Source: Sandaracinaceae bacterium
GTDB lineage: Bacteria > Myxococcota_A > Polyangia > Polyangiales > Sandaracinaceae
NCBI GenBank assembly: GCA_040218145.1
Contig: JAVJQK010000101.1
Span: forward strand, 1 to 64,000
Direction of reading: 5' to 3'
Length of the DNA stretch: 64,000 nucleotides
Position 1 is the first letter of the stretch, and the number at the start of each line of letters is the position of its first letter. The position numbers and the translations under genes were made by a program. Shown here in pieces: positions 8,213 through 15,236 of this stretch. Under the pieces are notes generated by a model. That model was given only the letters and a program-made list of their open reading frames with translations, was not told the DNA's origin and ran no database searches.

Positions 8213-9601
8213 ATGACTCGGCTCTGTCTGACGATCGTGGTGCTCGCGATGAGCGGGCCGGCTCACGCTCAGGGGCTGCTGGTGGGGACGAACGGCGAGA
8301 CGCCTCGACGCGGGGTGACGCATCTGATCGTGATGCGTGGAGACGCGGGCGCGGTGTGGACCCTCGCGACGGAGGTCGAGGGCGCGGAGGGACCGGTGGC
8401 GTTCGTGGTCGCCGTCCCCGCGTCCGTCCGGGAGCGGCACGTGGGGCGGGGCCGGCGCTCGGCGCTGCGATCCGTCGAACGTGTGTCGGCGCCCACCCTC
8501 GTGGAGCTCTGGGAGCGAGACCCCTGCGTCACAGCGTTCACGGGCTCCACGGGGACGGAGGCGCCTACCGGAGCCTCGAGGGACACGCCGCTCGCGCCGT
8601 CGGCGGGGACGCCGCGCTGGTTCCTCAGCCGCCCACGAGAGCTGCCGCGGCGACTTCGTGAGCGTGGCTTCTCGCTCTCGGACGCCGGGGCCCTCGCGGG
8701 CGCAGAGCAGCTGCTGGTCGTGGTCTCGGAAGCCCGGTCCGACGCCGGCCCCCGCCTGGTCGGCCCGGTCCGGATCGAGGTCGCCGAGGGCGCGCCGCTT
8801 CCGACGCTGGGAACGGCGGGCGAGCTCTGGCTGTCGGTGCTCGCGCGGGAGCGCTTCGAGATCGCGGGACGGCGCACGGTCCCGATCCAGACTCGCCACG
8901 AGCTCGCGGCGGGGGCGGCGGCGGCGTTCCCCGAGATCTACCGCGCGCTGGCCACGCGCACGCTCGAGCGGAGCCCGGACTCCGTCGTCCTGGAGCACGC
9001 GCGCGGCCTCGGCCGATGCGAGCGATGTGTCCGCGCGAGCGAGCTCGGCGCCCTGGGTGCCGACGCGCTCTACCCCGACGCGTCGAGCCCGAGCTGGGCG
9101 CGCTGGAGCGGGCTCATGAGCGAGCTCGTCTCGACGCGGATGTGCCTGCGCACCGATGGATCCCCGCTTCAGTTGCGGCCGGGGACCCCGCTCGCAGGCG
9201 GTCGCGAGATGGAGGCGGCCAGCGCGCACGGGGCCAGCCCATCTTCCGAGAACTGGTTCGTCGCGCGCTTCACGGTCCGGCACCCGTGGGCTGGCCCCAT
9301 CGATTGCGCGGCGCCCGCGCGCGGTGGATGGAGCCCCGTCCCGAGCGGCCTCGACGAACGGCCTGTCCCTCCGGTCACCACGCTGGAAGAGGCCTTTCCG
9401 CGAGGCATCCCAGCGCTCGACATCCCACCCGCGCCGCGTGCGCCGCTCGTGCGCCGTGAGCCCCCCGCCCCAGCGGCCGACCCGAGCCCCCCGTCAGCGC
9501 GCTCCGGGTGCCGATGCCACGCGGGCGCGACGGGTGGTACACCGATCCTCACCATGCTGGCGCTCCTGCTCCTCGCGACACGGGCACGACCCAGGCGATG
9601 A
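8213..9601 (+). CDS. DUF2330-family exported protein with MYXO-CTERM-like tail
   Basis: This 462-residue protein starts with a signal peptide (LCLTIVVLAMSGPAHAQG). Its N-terminal domain has the DUF2330 look: a short exported segment, a THLIVMRGDAGAVWTL strand, then VAFVVAVPASV, matching the usual 'VVMRxG...FAWVVPVP' layout. The C-terminus has a Pro-rich linker, a Cys pair (GCRCHAG), a hydrophobic run (ILTMLALLLLA) and a basic end (RARPRR), the three parts of a MYXO-CTERM surface-sorting tail. The ATG at 8213 is chosen because the signal peptide starts there. The stop overlaps the next start (ATGA). Its function is unknown; DUF2330 proteins are common in myxobacteria. Confidence 0.75.
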   Translation: MTRLCLTIVVLAMSGPAHAQGLLVGTNGETPRRGVTHLIVMRGDAGAVWTLATEVEGAEGPVAFVVAVPASVRERHVGRGRRSALRSVERVSAPTLVELWERDPCVTAFTGSTGTEAPTGASRDTPLAPSAGTPRWFLSRPRELPRRLRERGFSLSDAGALAGAEQLLVVVSEARSDAGPRLVGPVRIEVAEGAPLPTLGTAGELWLSVLARERFEIAGRRTVPIQTRHELAAGAAAAFPEIYRALATRTLERSPDSVVLEHARGLGRCERCVRASELGALGADALYPDASSPSWARWSGLMSELVSTRMCLRTDGSPLQLRPGTPLAGGREMEAASAHGASPSSENWFVARFTVRHPWAGPIDCAAPARGGWSPVPSGLDERPVPPVTTLEEAFPRGIPALDIPPAPRAPLVRREPPAPAADPSPPSARSGCRCHAGATGGTPILTMLALLLLATRARPRR

Positions 9602-10182
9602 CGTGGCGCATCCACAGCTTCTCGCGCGCGTCCGGCCAGGGCACCGTGGTCTCGCCGCACTTCGGCCCGTGGGCCTTCGGACCGGCGGAGAACACGTTCG
9701 ATACGCGAGACTTCGAGGTGGGGGAGCGAGTGCTCGTGGAGCTCGACGGGCCGAAGCACGCCTACGTGGTCCGCGCGGTCGTCGCCGAGCGGCAGCGGCA
9801 ACCGGAGGGTACGGAGTGCGAGGCGTTCGCGGAGCTGAACCGCGCGCGGCCTCCCGACGTCCGGGTCGAGGAGTCGAGCGAAGCCACGCTGCGTCTGTGG
9901 CTCGGCGACTGCTGCGAGGCCTGCGGCGACTGGTGGACGGTGCGCTTCACGACCCCGCGCGGCGCCGAGCTGGACGAGGACACGGACCTGGACAGCCCAC
10001 TCCTTCGCTACGCGAGCGACGGCGAGGTCGCCGAGAGCGGGCTCTCGGTGCTCGATGGACGGCGCGCCTACTGCATCGTGACGGGGCACGGATCGGGGCG
10101 CGACGGGCCGCGCGTCTTCTTCACGGCGGAGCGCGTCGAGGTCGAGCACCACGCGCACGACCCAGCCACGTGGAGCCGGTGA
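9598..10182 (+). CDS. Hypothetical protein, coupled to DUF2330 gene
   Basis: I do not recognise this 194-residue soluble protein. The first 60 residues (RIHSFSRASGQGTVVSPHFG, then FEVGERVLVELDG) resemble an OB/cold-shock-like beta-barrel, in which 'GxGTVxSPxFGPWxF' would be the first strands; this is suggestive only. A CCEACGDWW cluster at about residue 105 could bind metal. The start codon overlaps the DUF2330 stop as ATGA, so translation is coupled, although the partner is exported and this protein has no signal peptide. Confidence 0.65.
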   Translation: MTWRIHSFSRASGQGTVVSPHFGPWAFGPAENTFDTRDFEVGERVLVELDGPKHAYVVRAVVAERQRQPEGTECEAFAELNRARPPDVRVEESSEATLRLWLGDCCEACGDWWTVRFTTPRGAELDEDTDLDSPLLRYASDGEVAESGLSVLDGRRAYCIVTGHGSGRDGPRVFFTAERVEVEHHAHDPATWSR

Positions 10183-10196
10183 GGCGGGCCGGGTGG

Positions 10197-10202
10197 TACC
10201 CT
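10197..10202 (+). promoter_or_regulatory. -10-like box TACCCT
   Basis: TACCCT ends 8 nt before the ATG at 10211. No Shine-Dalgarno sequence is present and no clear -35 box is seen. It fits the leaderless pattern found before several genes of this window. Confidence 0.35.
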
Positions 10203-10210
10203 CGCTCGCC

Positions 10211-11401
10211 ATGGACTCACGGCTCCACGACGCGGTCTCGGATGGGGACCTCGCGATCGTCACCACGCTCCTGGAGGACGGCGCCTCGCCGCTCGCGGTG
10301 CGCGACTCGGGGGAGTCGGTGCTGCGCGCCGCGCACCGGCACCGCGAAGGCGAGCCGCATGGCGCGGAGGTGTTCCAGCTGATCCGCCGCGCGGCGCGCG
10401 AGGCCATCGAGAAGGTCGCGGACCGGGTGACCGGGCTCGGGAGCCAGGACGCGCCGGGCGGAAAGGGCGCGGAGGCGCTGCGGCGATCCGTCGAGGGCGA
10501 GCTCGACGTGCTGCTCGCGGAGTGCGACGTGAAGGTCGCCGCGCGCGCGCTGGCGGAGCTCGTCCAGGCGCCGCGCCGGGAGGCGGACGTGGCCGCGCGA
10601 CCCGTGGCCGACGCCGCGCGGCTCGCCTTCGTCTATCGCAAGGAGAGCTCCGCGTGGGCGGTGTTGCCGCTCCGCTTCGCGAGCGACTCGCCCTGGAACG
10701 TCGAGAACGTGCACGAGCTGGCCGCGCGCGGAGACGGCATCGCTCCGCTCGCGCGGGCGCTCGCTCAGGCGGCGGGGTGCCGCGTCGCGCACGTGGAGGC
10801 CGACGCGCTCACGATGTACGCGCCCGACGGTCGCATCGAGACGCCGAGTCGGCTCGAGGATGGCTGGCTGCCGGAGGAGGCCGACCCGCCGGGCGGGGAG
10901 GCCGCGGCGCGGCGACGCGAGCAGATCCGGCGCGTGGACCACACGCTCGACGAGCTCGACGTGGACCTGCCCGCGATGCGCGTCGAGACCAACGGCTACG
11001 ATGTGCAGCTCGTGCTTTGCGGCGTGGAGCCCGAGACCGTCGAGCGCGTCGACCTCGTAGTCCTCCAGGAGCTCGGGGACGCGCCCGCGTTGAGGGCGCT
11101 CGAGCCCGCGCCGACCGCGCCTGCGTTCGTCGGCCCCGGCGGACAGCCCGCGCTCGCGCACGCGCCGCCGCCCGTGGTGCGACCGGCCGAGCCGGCGAAG
11201 AGCGAGGCCCCGCCCCTCGAGCGTGAGCCTCCCCCGCTCGTCAGCGAGCCGCCCGCGCGTCCGTCCGCGAACGCCCCGCCGCCGATCGTGACCGAGCCGC
11301 CGATGGAGAACGAGCTGCCGCCGCCCGCGGAGCCCCCGCCTCCCGTCGGCAAGCCAGAGCCTCCGCGCGTCGCTCCTCCGCCGGAGAGCGAGAGCGACTG
11401 A
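10211..11401 (+). CDS. Hypothetical protein with ankyrin-like N-terminus and Pro-rich tail
   Basis: In this 396-residue protein residues 1-35 (LHDAVSDGDLAIVTTLLEDG) match a single ankyrin repeat. A helical middle follows, and the last 90 residues are a Pro/Glu-rich tail (repeats such as EPPPLVSEPPARP and AEPPPPVGKPEPP). No transmembrane segment is visible. One ankyrin repeat alone would not fold stably, so it may be a capping unit of a larger helical domain. No function can be assigned. The ATG at 10211 is chosen over one 18 nt upstream because the ankyrin homology begins there and a -10-like box precedes it. Confidence 0.65.
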   Translation: MDSRLHDAVSDGDLAIVTTLLEDGASPLAVRDSGESVLRAAHRHREGEPHGAEVFQLIRRAAREAIEKVADRVTGLGSQDAPGGKGAEALRRSVEGELDVLLAECDVKVAARALAELVQAPRREADVAARPVADAARLAFVYRKESSAWAVLPLRFASDSPWNVENVHELAARGDGIAPLARALAQAAGCRVAHVEADALTMYAPDGRIETPSRLEDGWLPEEADPPGGEAAARRREQIRRVDHTLDELDVDLPAMRVETNGYDVQLVLCGVEPETVERVDLVVLQELGDAPALRALEPAPTAPAFVGPGGQPALAHAPPPVVRPAEPAKSEAPPLEREPPPLVSEPPARPSANAPPPIVTEPPMENELPPPAEPPPPVGKPEPPRVAPPPESESD

Positions 11402-11505
11402 CCCATCGCGAGATCTTCAGGACGCGGCACGCGTCGGCACGGTGCGTCGTGGGGCGAATGCGACCGGATGGAGAGCGCGTTCCTGACGTCGGCCGCGTGA
11501 GCCCA

Positions 11506-12399
11506 TCACTTCGGGAGCGGGACGACCTCGCAGCGCTCGGCGACCTCGCGGGAGCGGAGGCTGTCGCGTAGGGGGAGCACCGAGCCGTTGATGCGGGACT
11601 GCTCGACCAGACCGAGGTCGAGGTCGCCGATGACCATGGACTCCTGGTTCGCGACGCCCTCGGAGAGGATGCCGTCGCGCGCGAAGGGGTAGTCGCACGG
11701 CGTGAGGATCCCGGCCTGGCCGTAGTTGAGCGAGATGGCCGGGATCTGCGGCAGCGAGCCGACGGTGCCGGTGTGGATGACGTAGAGCTGGTTCTCGACA
11801 CAGCGGGCGTGGGCGCAGTAGCGCACGCGGAGGAAGCCGTTGCGATCGTCGGTGCAGCTCGGAGCGACGATGATGTAGGCGCCGCGGCGCGCGGCCTCGC
11901 GGGCGAGCTCCGGGAACTCGACGTCGTAGCAGATCAAGACCGCGACCTTGCCGAACGCGGTGTCGAAGACCTTGAGGCTGTCGTGCGGGGTGACGCCCCA
12001 CTCCTCGGTCTCCCAGCGCGTCATGTGCATCTTGCCTTGCACCGCGTGCTCACCGCTCGGGCTGAAGAAGAAGGACTCGTTGGTCAGCGTCTCGTCGTCG
12101 GCGGCGAGCACGGGCGTGGTCCCGGCGACGATGTAGATGCCGTGCTCCTTGGCGAGGCCGCCCATGGTCTCGATGAAGCGCGGCGCGTCGCGCGCGAGGT
12201 CGCGGACCTGCGCCGGCACCGGACGTCGGGTGTCCTTCAGCGTCAGGAGCTGCAGGGTGAAGTACTCGGGGAACACGACCATGTCGCAGCGATAGCCCGC
12301 GGCGGTCTCGACCAGGCCCGAGACCTGGTCGACGAAGTCCTGATAGCTCTGGACCTTGCGCATGAAGTACTGAACGGCGGCGACGCGGACGCGACTCAT
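11506..12399 (-). CDS. Carbon-nitrogen hydrolase (nitrilase superfamily)
   Basis: This 297-residue protein has the complete nitrilase catalytic set: Glu45 (FPEYF), Lys123 (GKMHMTRWE) and nucleophile Cys157 (LICYDVEFPE), plus the supporting Glu161. The family hydrolyses amides, N-carbamoyl compounds or nitriles through a Cys thioester. The clade with EYFTLQLL and HMTRWE resembles amidohydrolases often found next to GNAT acetyltransferases, but the substrate is not determined. AAGGAG lies 4 nt before the ATG. It stands alone, converging with the ankyrin-like gene. Confidence 0.88.
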   Translation of the reverse strand: MSRVRVAAVQYFMRKVQSYQDFVDQVSGLVETAAGYRCDMVVFPEYFTLQLLTLKDTRRPVPAQVRDLARDAPRFIETMGGLAKEHGIYIVAGTTPVLAADDETLTNESFFFSPSGEHAVQGKMHMTRWETEEWGVTPHDSLKVFDTAFGKVAVLICYDVEFPELAREAARRGAYIIVAPSCTDDRNGFLRVRYCAHARCVENQLYVIHTGTVGSLPQIPAISLNYGQAGILTPCDYPFARDGILSEGVANQESMVIGDLDLGLVEQSRINGSVLPLRDSLRSREVAERCEVVPLPK

Positions 12400-12459
12400 G
12401 GATCTCCTTGGTTTCTGTCGGGGGACTCCAGCGTAGCGAATCTCGGCACCACCGGGAGA

Positions 12460-12548
12460 GGGACGGTGTTTACTTGTTGACTTCTGGTCTGCAAACTTTG
12501 CGGTGTGCAGCTCTCGTGCGTATCAAGTCAACAAGTAAACACCGTCCC
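12460..12548. repeat. 89-bp palindromic repeat element, copy 1
   Basis: Two perfect 24-bp arms (12460-12483, beginning GGGACGGTGTTTAC, and 12525-12548) flank a 41-nt centre that contains a smaller stem (CTGCA/TGCAG). A second copy lies in inverted orientation at 26486-26574, with the centre also conserved. Length, structure and GGGAC...GTCCC ends resemble REP or MITE elements moved by IS200-like (RAYT) transposases; no transposase is present in the window. Confidence 0.85.
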
Positions 12549-12694
12549 TGAGTCCCCAGGGTTGGATATCAGGCGGACGGCACGGGACTTGATTCAGGCA
12601 GGGGCATGCTCTCGCCGACGCCTCATTCGCAGCGTTTTTCATGCGTCGGGGCACGGACGGGGGAGCGGCGATCGGCCTCACTGGCGCGTAGCCG
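12549..12694. other. Intergenic stretch between repeat element and lipoprotein gene
   Basis: The gene-free stretch 12400-12740 holds the 89-bp repeat (12460-12548), this segment, and a hairpin next to the lipoprotein start. Nothing codes here. A short T-run (GTTTTTC at 12633) is present without a convincing stem before it. The promoter of the lipoprotein gene probably lies here, but I cannot place it. Confidence 0.4.
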
Positions 12695-12735
12695 CTCACT
12701 CCAGGCGGGGGCGAGGACCCACACACTGGAGTGAG
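12695..12735 (+). promoter_or_regulatory. Hairpin overlapping the ribosome-binding site of the lipoprotein gene
   Basis: A perfect 10-bp inverted repeat (CTCACTCCAG at 12695-12704, CTGGAGTGAG at 12726-12735) with a 21-nt loop ends 5 nt before the ATG at 12741. Its 3' arm contains GGAG, the likely Shine-Dalgarno sequence. Folding of the mRNA would hide this site, so translation may depend on melting or on a binding factor. As DNA it could also be an operator. Confidence 0.55.
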
Positions 12736-12740
12736 AGAGA

Positions 12741-13193
12741 ATGAAAGCTGCTTGGATCATCGCCGCCGCCTCGCTGGGCGTTGCGCTCGCTGGATGCTCG
12801 TCCGAGGTCACGGTCGTCGACGACACGGGCTGCGTGAGCGACTCGGAGTGCCCGGTCGACACGCTCTGTGAGGCCGGCTTCTGCGTGGCCGACGACACGT
12901 ACGAGGTCTGCACCTCCACGCCCGACTGCCTCGACAGCGCCGACGAGTGCTTCGAGGTCGACATCCCGCAGGCCGCGACGTTCGGGCGGTTCTGCACCAA
13001 CGCCTGCGGGAGCGACGTGGACTGTCAGCCCGCGAACGGCTTCGGCGGGGTCTGCTACGCGCTCGGCGGAGACCCGACCGCGCTCTGCTACCAGCAGTGC
13101 GACTTCGACTCGGACTGCTACCCGGGCAGCGTCTGCATCGAGGTGGACCTCGGCGGGGGCGTGATCGACTTCATCTGCACGCCGGACAACTGA
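12741..13193 (+). CDS. Cys-rich lipoprotein
   Basis: This 150-residue protein begins with a lipoprotein signal peptide with lipobox LAGC (Cys19). The mature part has about a dozen cysteines in regular spacing (CVSDSECPVDTLCEAGFC, CGSDVDCQP, CDFDSDCYPGSVC), a pattern of small disulfide-knotted modules seen in many myxobacterial surface proteins. It is probably tethered to the outer membrane, facing periplasm or surface; the ligand is unknown. The ATG is set by the signal peptide and GGAG at -13 to -10, which is part of the upstream hairpin. Confidence 0.85.
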   Translation: MKAAWIIAAASLGVALAGCSSEVTVVDDTGCVSDSECPVDTLCEAGFCVADDTYEVCTSTPDCLDSADECFEVDIPQAATFGRFCTNACGSDVDCQPANGFGGVCYALGGDPTALCYQQCDFDSDCYPGSVCIEVDLGGGVIDFICTPDN

Positions 13194-13286
13194 TCCCGGC
13201 ACACGCCGGCACAGGGTGAGCCGCGGTATGTGCCGATCGGCGACTGGCACGGGGAGTGATAGAAGCTCGCCGTGGAGGTCCCGACC

Positions 13287-13865
13287 ATGACTCGCGCACG
13301 TAGCTTTCAGATCGTCTTCGCCCTCGCCCTGGGGAGCGCGCTGCTCACCGCCTGCATGAGCCACACCCGGAGCGAGAGCGCCCTCGAGGTCGACGCGTCG
13401 ATCGCCGCGGTCACGCTCGGCGACGACTGCGCCGGCGCGGGTGAGGACTCGGGCCCGGGGCTGATCGGCGGCGACTGCGACGGCGACGGCTGCGGCTTCG
13501 GCTGCACCCAGACGGGCATGCGCCTCCGCGTGGTGGCGGCGGAGACGGGCGACCCGGTGCCCTTCGAGGTGCTGAGCGTCCGCATGTACACGATGGAGGG
13601 CGCGCTCGCGGACGAGCTCTCCAGCCGCAACCCGCGGCAGTTCACCGAGGAGGGCTACGTCGCCTGGGAGCAGATGATCCGGGCGACGGACGACCTCGCG
13701 GTGTCGTACGATCTGGACGCGCCGGACTGGTCGAGCATCGGCTCGGGCGAGGCGCACCGGACCTACGGCATGAGCTTCCGCATCGAGGTCGACGTGCGCA
13801 TCGACGGCATCGTCCAGACGCTCGAGTTCGAGCCGGCGAGCCGTGAAGCGGAGATCGTGACCTGA
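13287..13865 (+). CDS. Lipoprotein, unknown function
   Basis: In this 192-residue protein the signal peptide ends in the lipobox LTAC (Cys23). A Gly/Asp/Cys-rich stretch (GGDCDGDGCGFGC at about residues 64-76) may bind a divalent metal and resembles calcium-binding linkers. A beta-rich domain follows (MRLRVVAAETGDPVPFEVLS, carboxypeptidase-regulatory-like in style). The ATG at 13287 gives the best signal peptide. Its TGA overlaps the proposed CTG start of the next gene, so the two are likely produced together. Confidence 0.7.
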   Translation: MTRARSFQIVFALALGSALLTACMSHTRSESALEVDASIAAVTLGDDCAGAGEDSGPGLIGGDCDGDGCGFGCTQTGMRLRVVAAETGDPVPFEVLSVRMYTMEGALADELSSRNPRQFTEEGYVAWEQMIRATDDLAVSYDLDAPDWSSIGSGEAHRTYGMSFRIEVDVRIDGIVQTLEFEPASREAEIVT

Positions 13866-15232
13866 GGCCGAGGCTCCTCTCATTCGCTCTTTGTGCGCTC
13901 GTCCTCGCGGGATGCGACGACGAGCGCGCTGCGTTCGTCGAGCCCGAGGCTCCGCCCAGCGACCCACGCGCGGGCCTCGAGCCGTGGTCGGACGCGTGGA
14001 TCCTCGCGCACCAGGACGCGTACCTCGAGGACGACGCGGCGCGGCGCGCGGGCATGGAGGCTTCGCTCACGAGCCGCCACAACCTCTACGCCGAGACGCG
14101 CCTCGGCTCCTACGGGCTGGCGGACCGCGGCTGGGACGCGCTGCCAGAGTGGAACCCGCGGACCGAGCGCGTGACGCGCGCGAGCGCGGCCCGGTTCGTC
14201 CAAACGGGGCGCGCCCCGCTGAGCGAAGACGCGACGCCCATCTGGAGCGGCGAGGCGCCCGGGAGCTGGGAGGCGTGGCGCGCGCTCGGCGAGCGGGTGT
14301 TCTTCGAGCTGCCGCTCCGACACGAGCCCTTCTGGGAGACGGCGCTGCGCGACCCCGAGCTCGCGGCCCGCCTCGGCGTGATCGTCGACGATGACGGCAC
14401 GATGCCCGGGCTCGTGTGGATGCGCGACGTGGACGGCCGCGCGAAGATCGGGATCACGTGCGCGCTCTGTCACGTCGATCGCGCGGCGGACGGCGGCCCG
14501 GTGATCGCCGGCCGCGCGCGGCGCGCCCTCGACTACGGGCGCGTCCGGATCGCCCACTACGAGGCGCGGGGGCGCGCGCTCGCGCCGGACACCCGCGCGC
14601 GCTGGGAGTCGTGGGGCCCGGGCCGCGCGGACGTGATCGAGGACGTCGCGGACACGCCGATCGCCATCCCCGACCTGTACGGGCTGCGTCACGAGCGGCT
14701 GCTGACGCAGGCGGGCACGCTGAGCCACGCGTCGCCCCTCGCGCTGCTGGTCCGGCAGGAGACGCAGTACATCCAGGCGAACCACCACCAGGCGCGCCCG
14801 CCGCGCGAGCTGGTGTTCGCGCTGGCCGTCTATCTCTACGCGCTCGAGCCGCCGCGCCCGAGCGGTGCCGCCCACTCCAGCGCCGGCGCGCGCGTGTTCG
14901 AGCGCGAGTGCGCGCGCTGCCACGACAACGAGGTGGGGGCGGGCGACGCGCTGGTGCCCGCCGCGCGCGTGGGCACGGATCCGGAGCTCGCCATGGGTCA
15001 CGCCCGAGGGACCGGCGGCTATCGTCCGTCACCGCTCGTCCGCGTCGCCGACGCCGCGCCTTACCTGCACGACGGCTCGGTGCCGAGCCTCGAGGATCTC
15101 TTCGGGCGCGCGCGCTTCGATGAAGGCTACACGGCCGGACGCCGCCCGGGCCCCGTCCGCGGGCACTCCTACGGGACCACGCTCGACGACGCGGAGCGAC
15201 GCGCCCTGCTGACTCACCTGGCGTCTCGCTGA
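13862..15232 (+). CDS. Di-haem c-type cytochrome lipoprotein, proposed CTG start
   Basis: In this 456-residue protein two haem-binding motifs are present: CALCH (Cys200-His204) and CARCH (Cys350-His354). The first ATG in frame (14054) would remove the whole N-terminus. Reading from CTG at 13862 gives RPRLLSFALCALVLAGC, a clear lipoprotein signal with lipobox LAGC, and this CTG overlaps the upstream TGA (CTGA) with GGAG 8 nt before it. I therefore infer a rare CTG start with translational coupling. The protein should sit in the periplasm on a lipid anchor and carry electrons; it may be an oxidase or peroxidase subunit. The C-terminal third resembles the MauG/peroxidase 'apylHdGS' region (APYLHDGSVPSLEDLFGRA). 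Confidence 0.75.
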   Translation: MRPRLLSFALCALVLAGCDDERAAFVEPEAPPSDPRAGLEPWSDAWILAHQDAYLEDDAARRAGMEASLTSRHNLYAETRLGSYGLADRGWDALPEWNPRTERVTRASAARFVQTGRAPLSEDATPIWSGEAPGSWEAWRALGERVFFELPLRHEPFWETALRDPELAARLGVIVDDDGTMPGLVWMRDVDGRAKIGITCALCHVDRAADGGPVIAGRARRALDYGRVRIAHYEARGRALAPDTRARWESWGPGRADVIEDVADTPIAIPDLYGLRHERLLTQAGTLSHASPLALLVRQETQYIQANHHQARPPRELVFALAVYLYALEPPRPSGAAHSSAGARVFERECARCHDNEVGAGDALVPAARVGTDPELAMGHARGTGGYRPSPLVRVADAAPYLHDGSVPSLEDLFGRARFDEGYTAGRRPGPVRGHSYGTTLDDAERRALLTHLASR

Positions 15233-15236
15233 GCGG

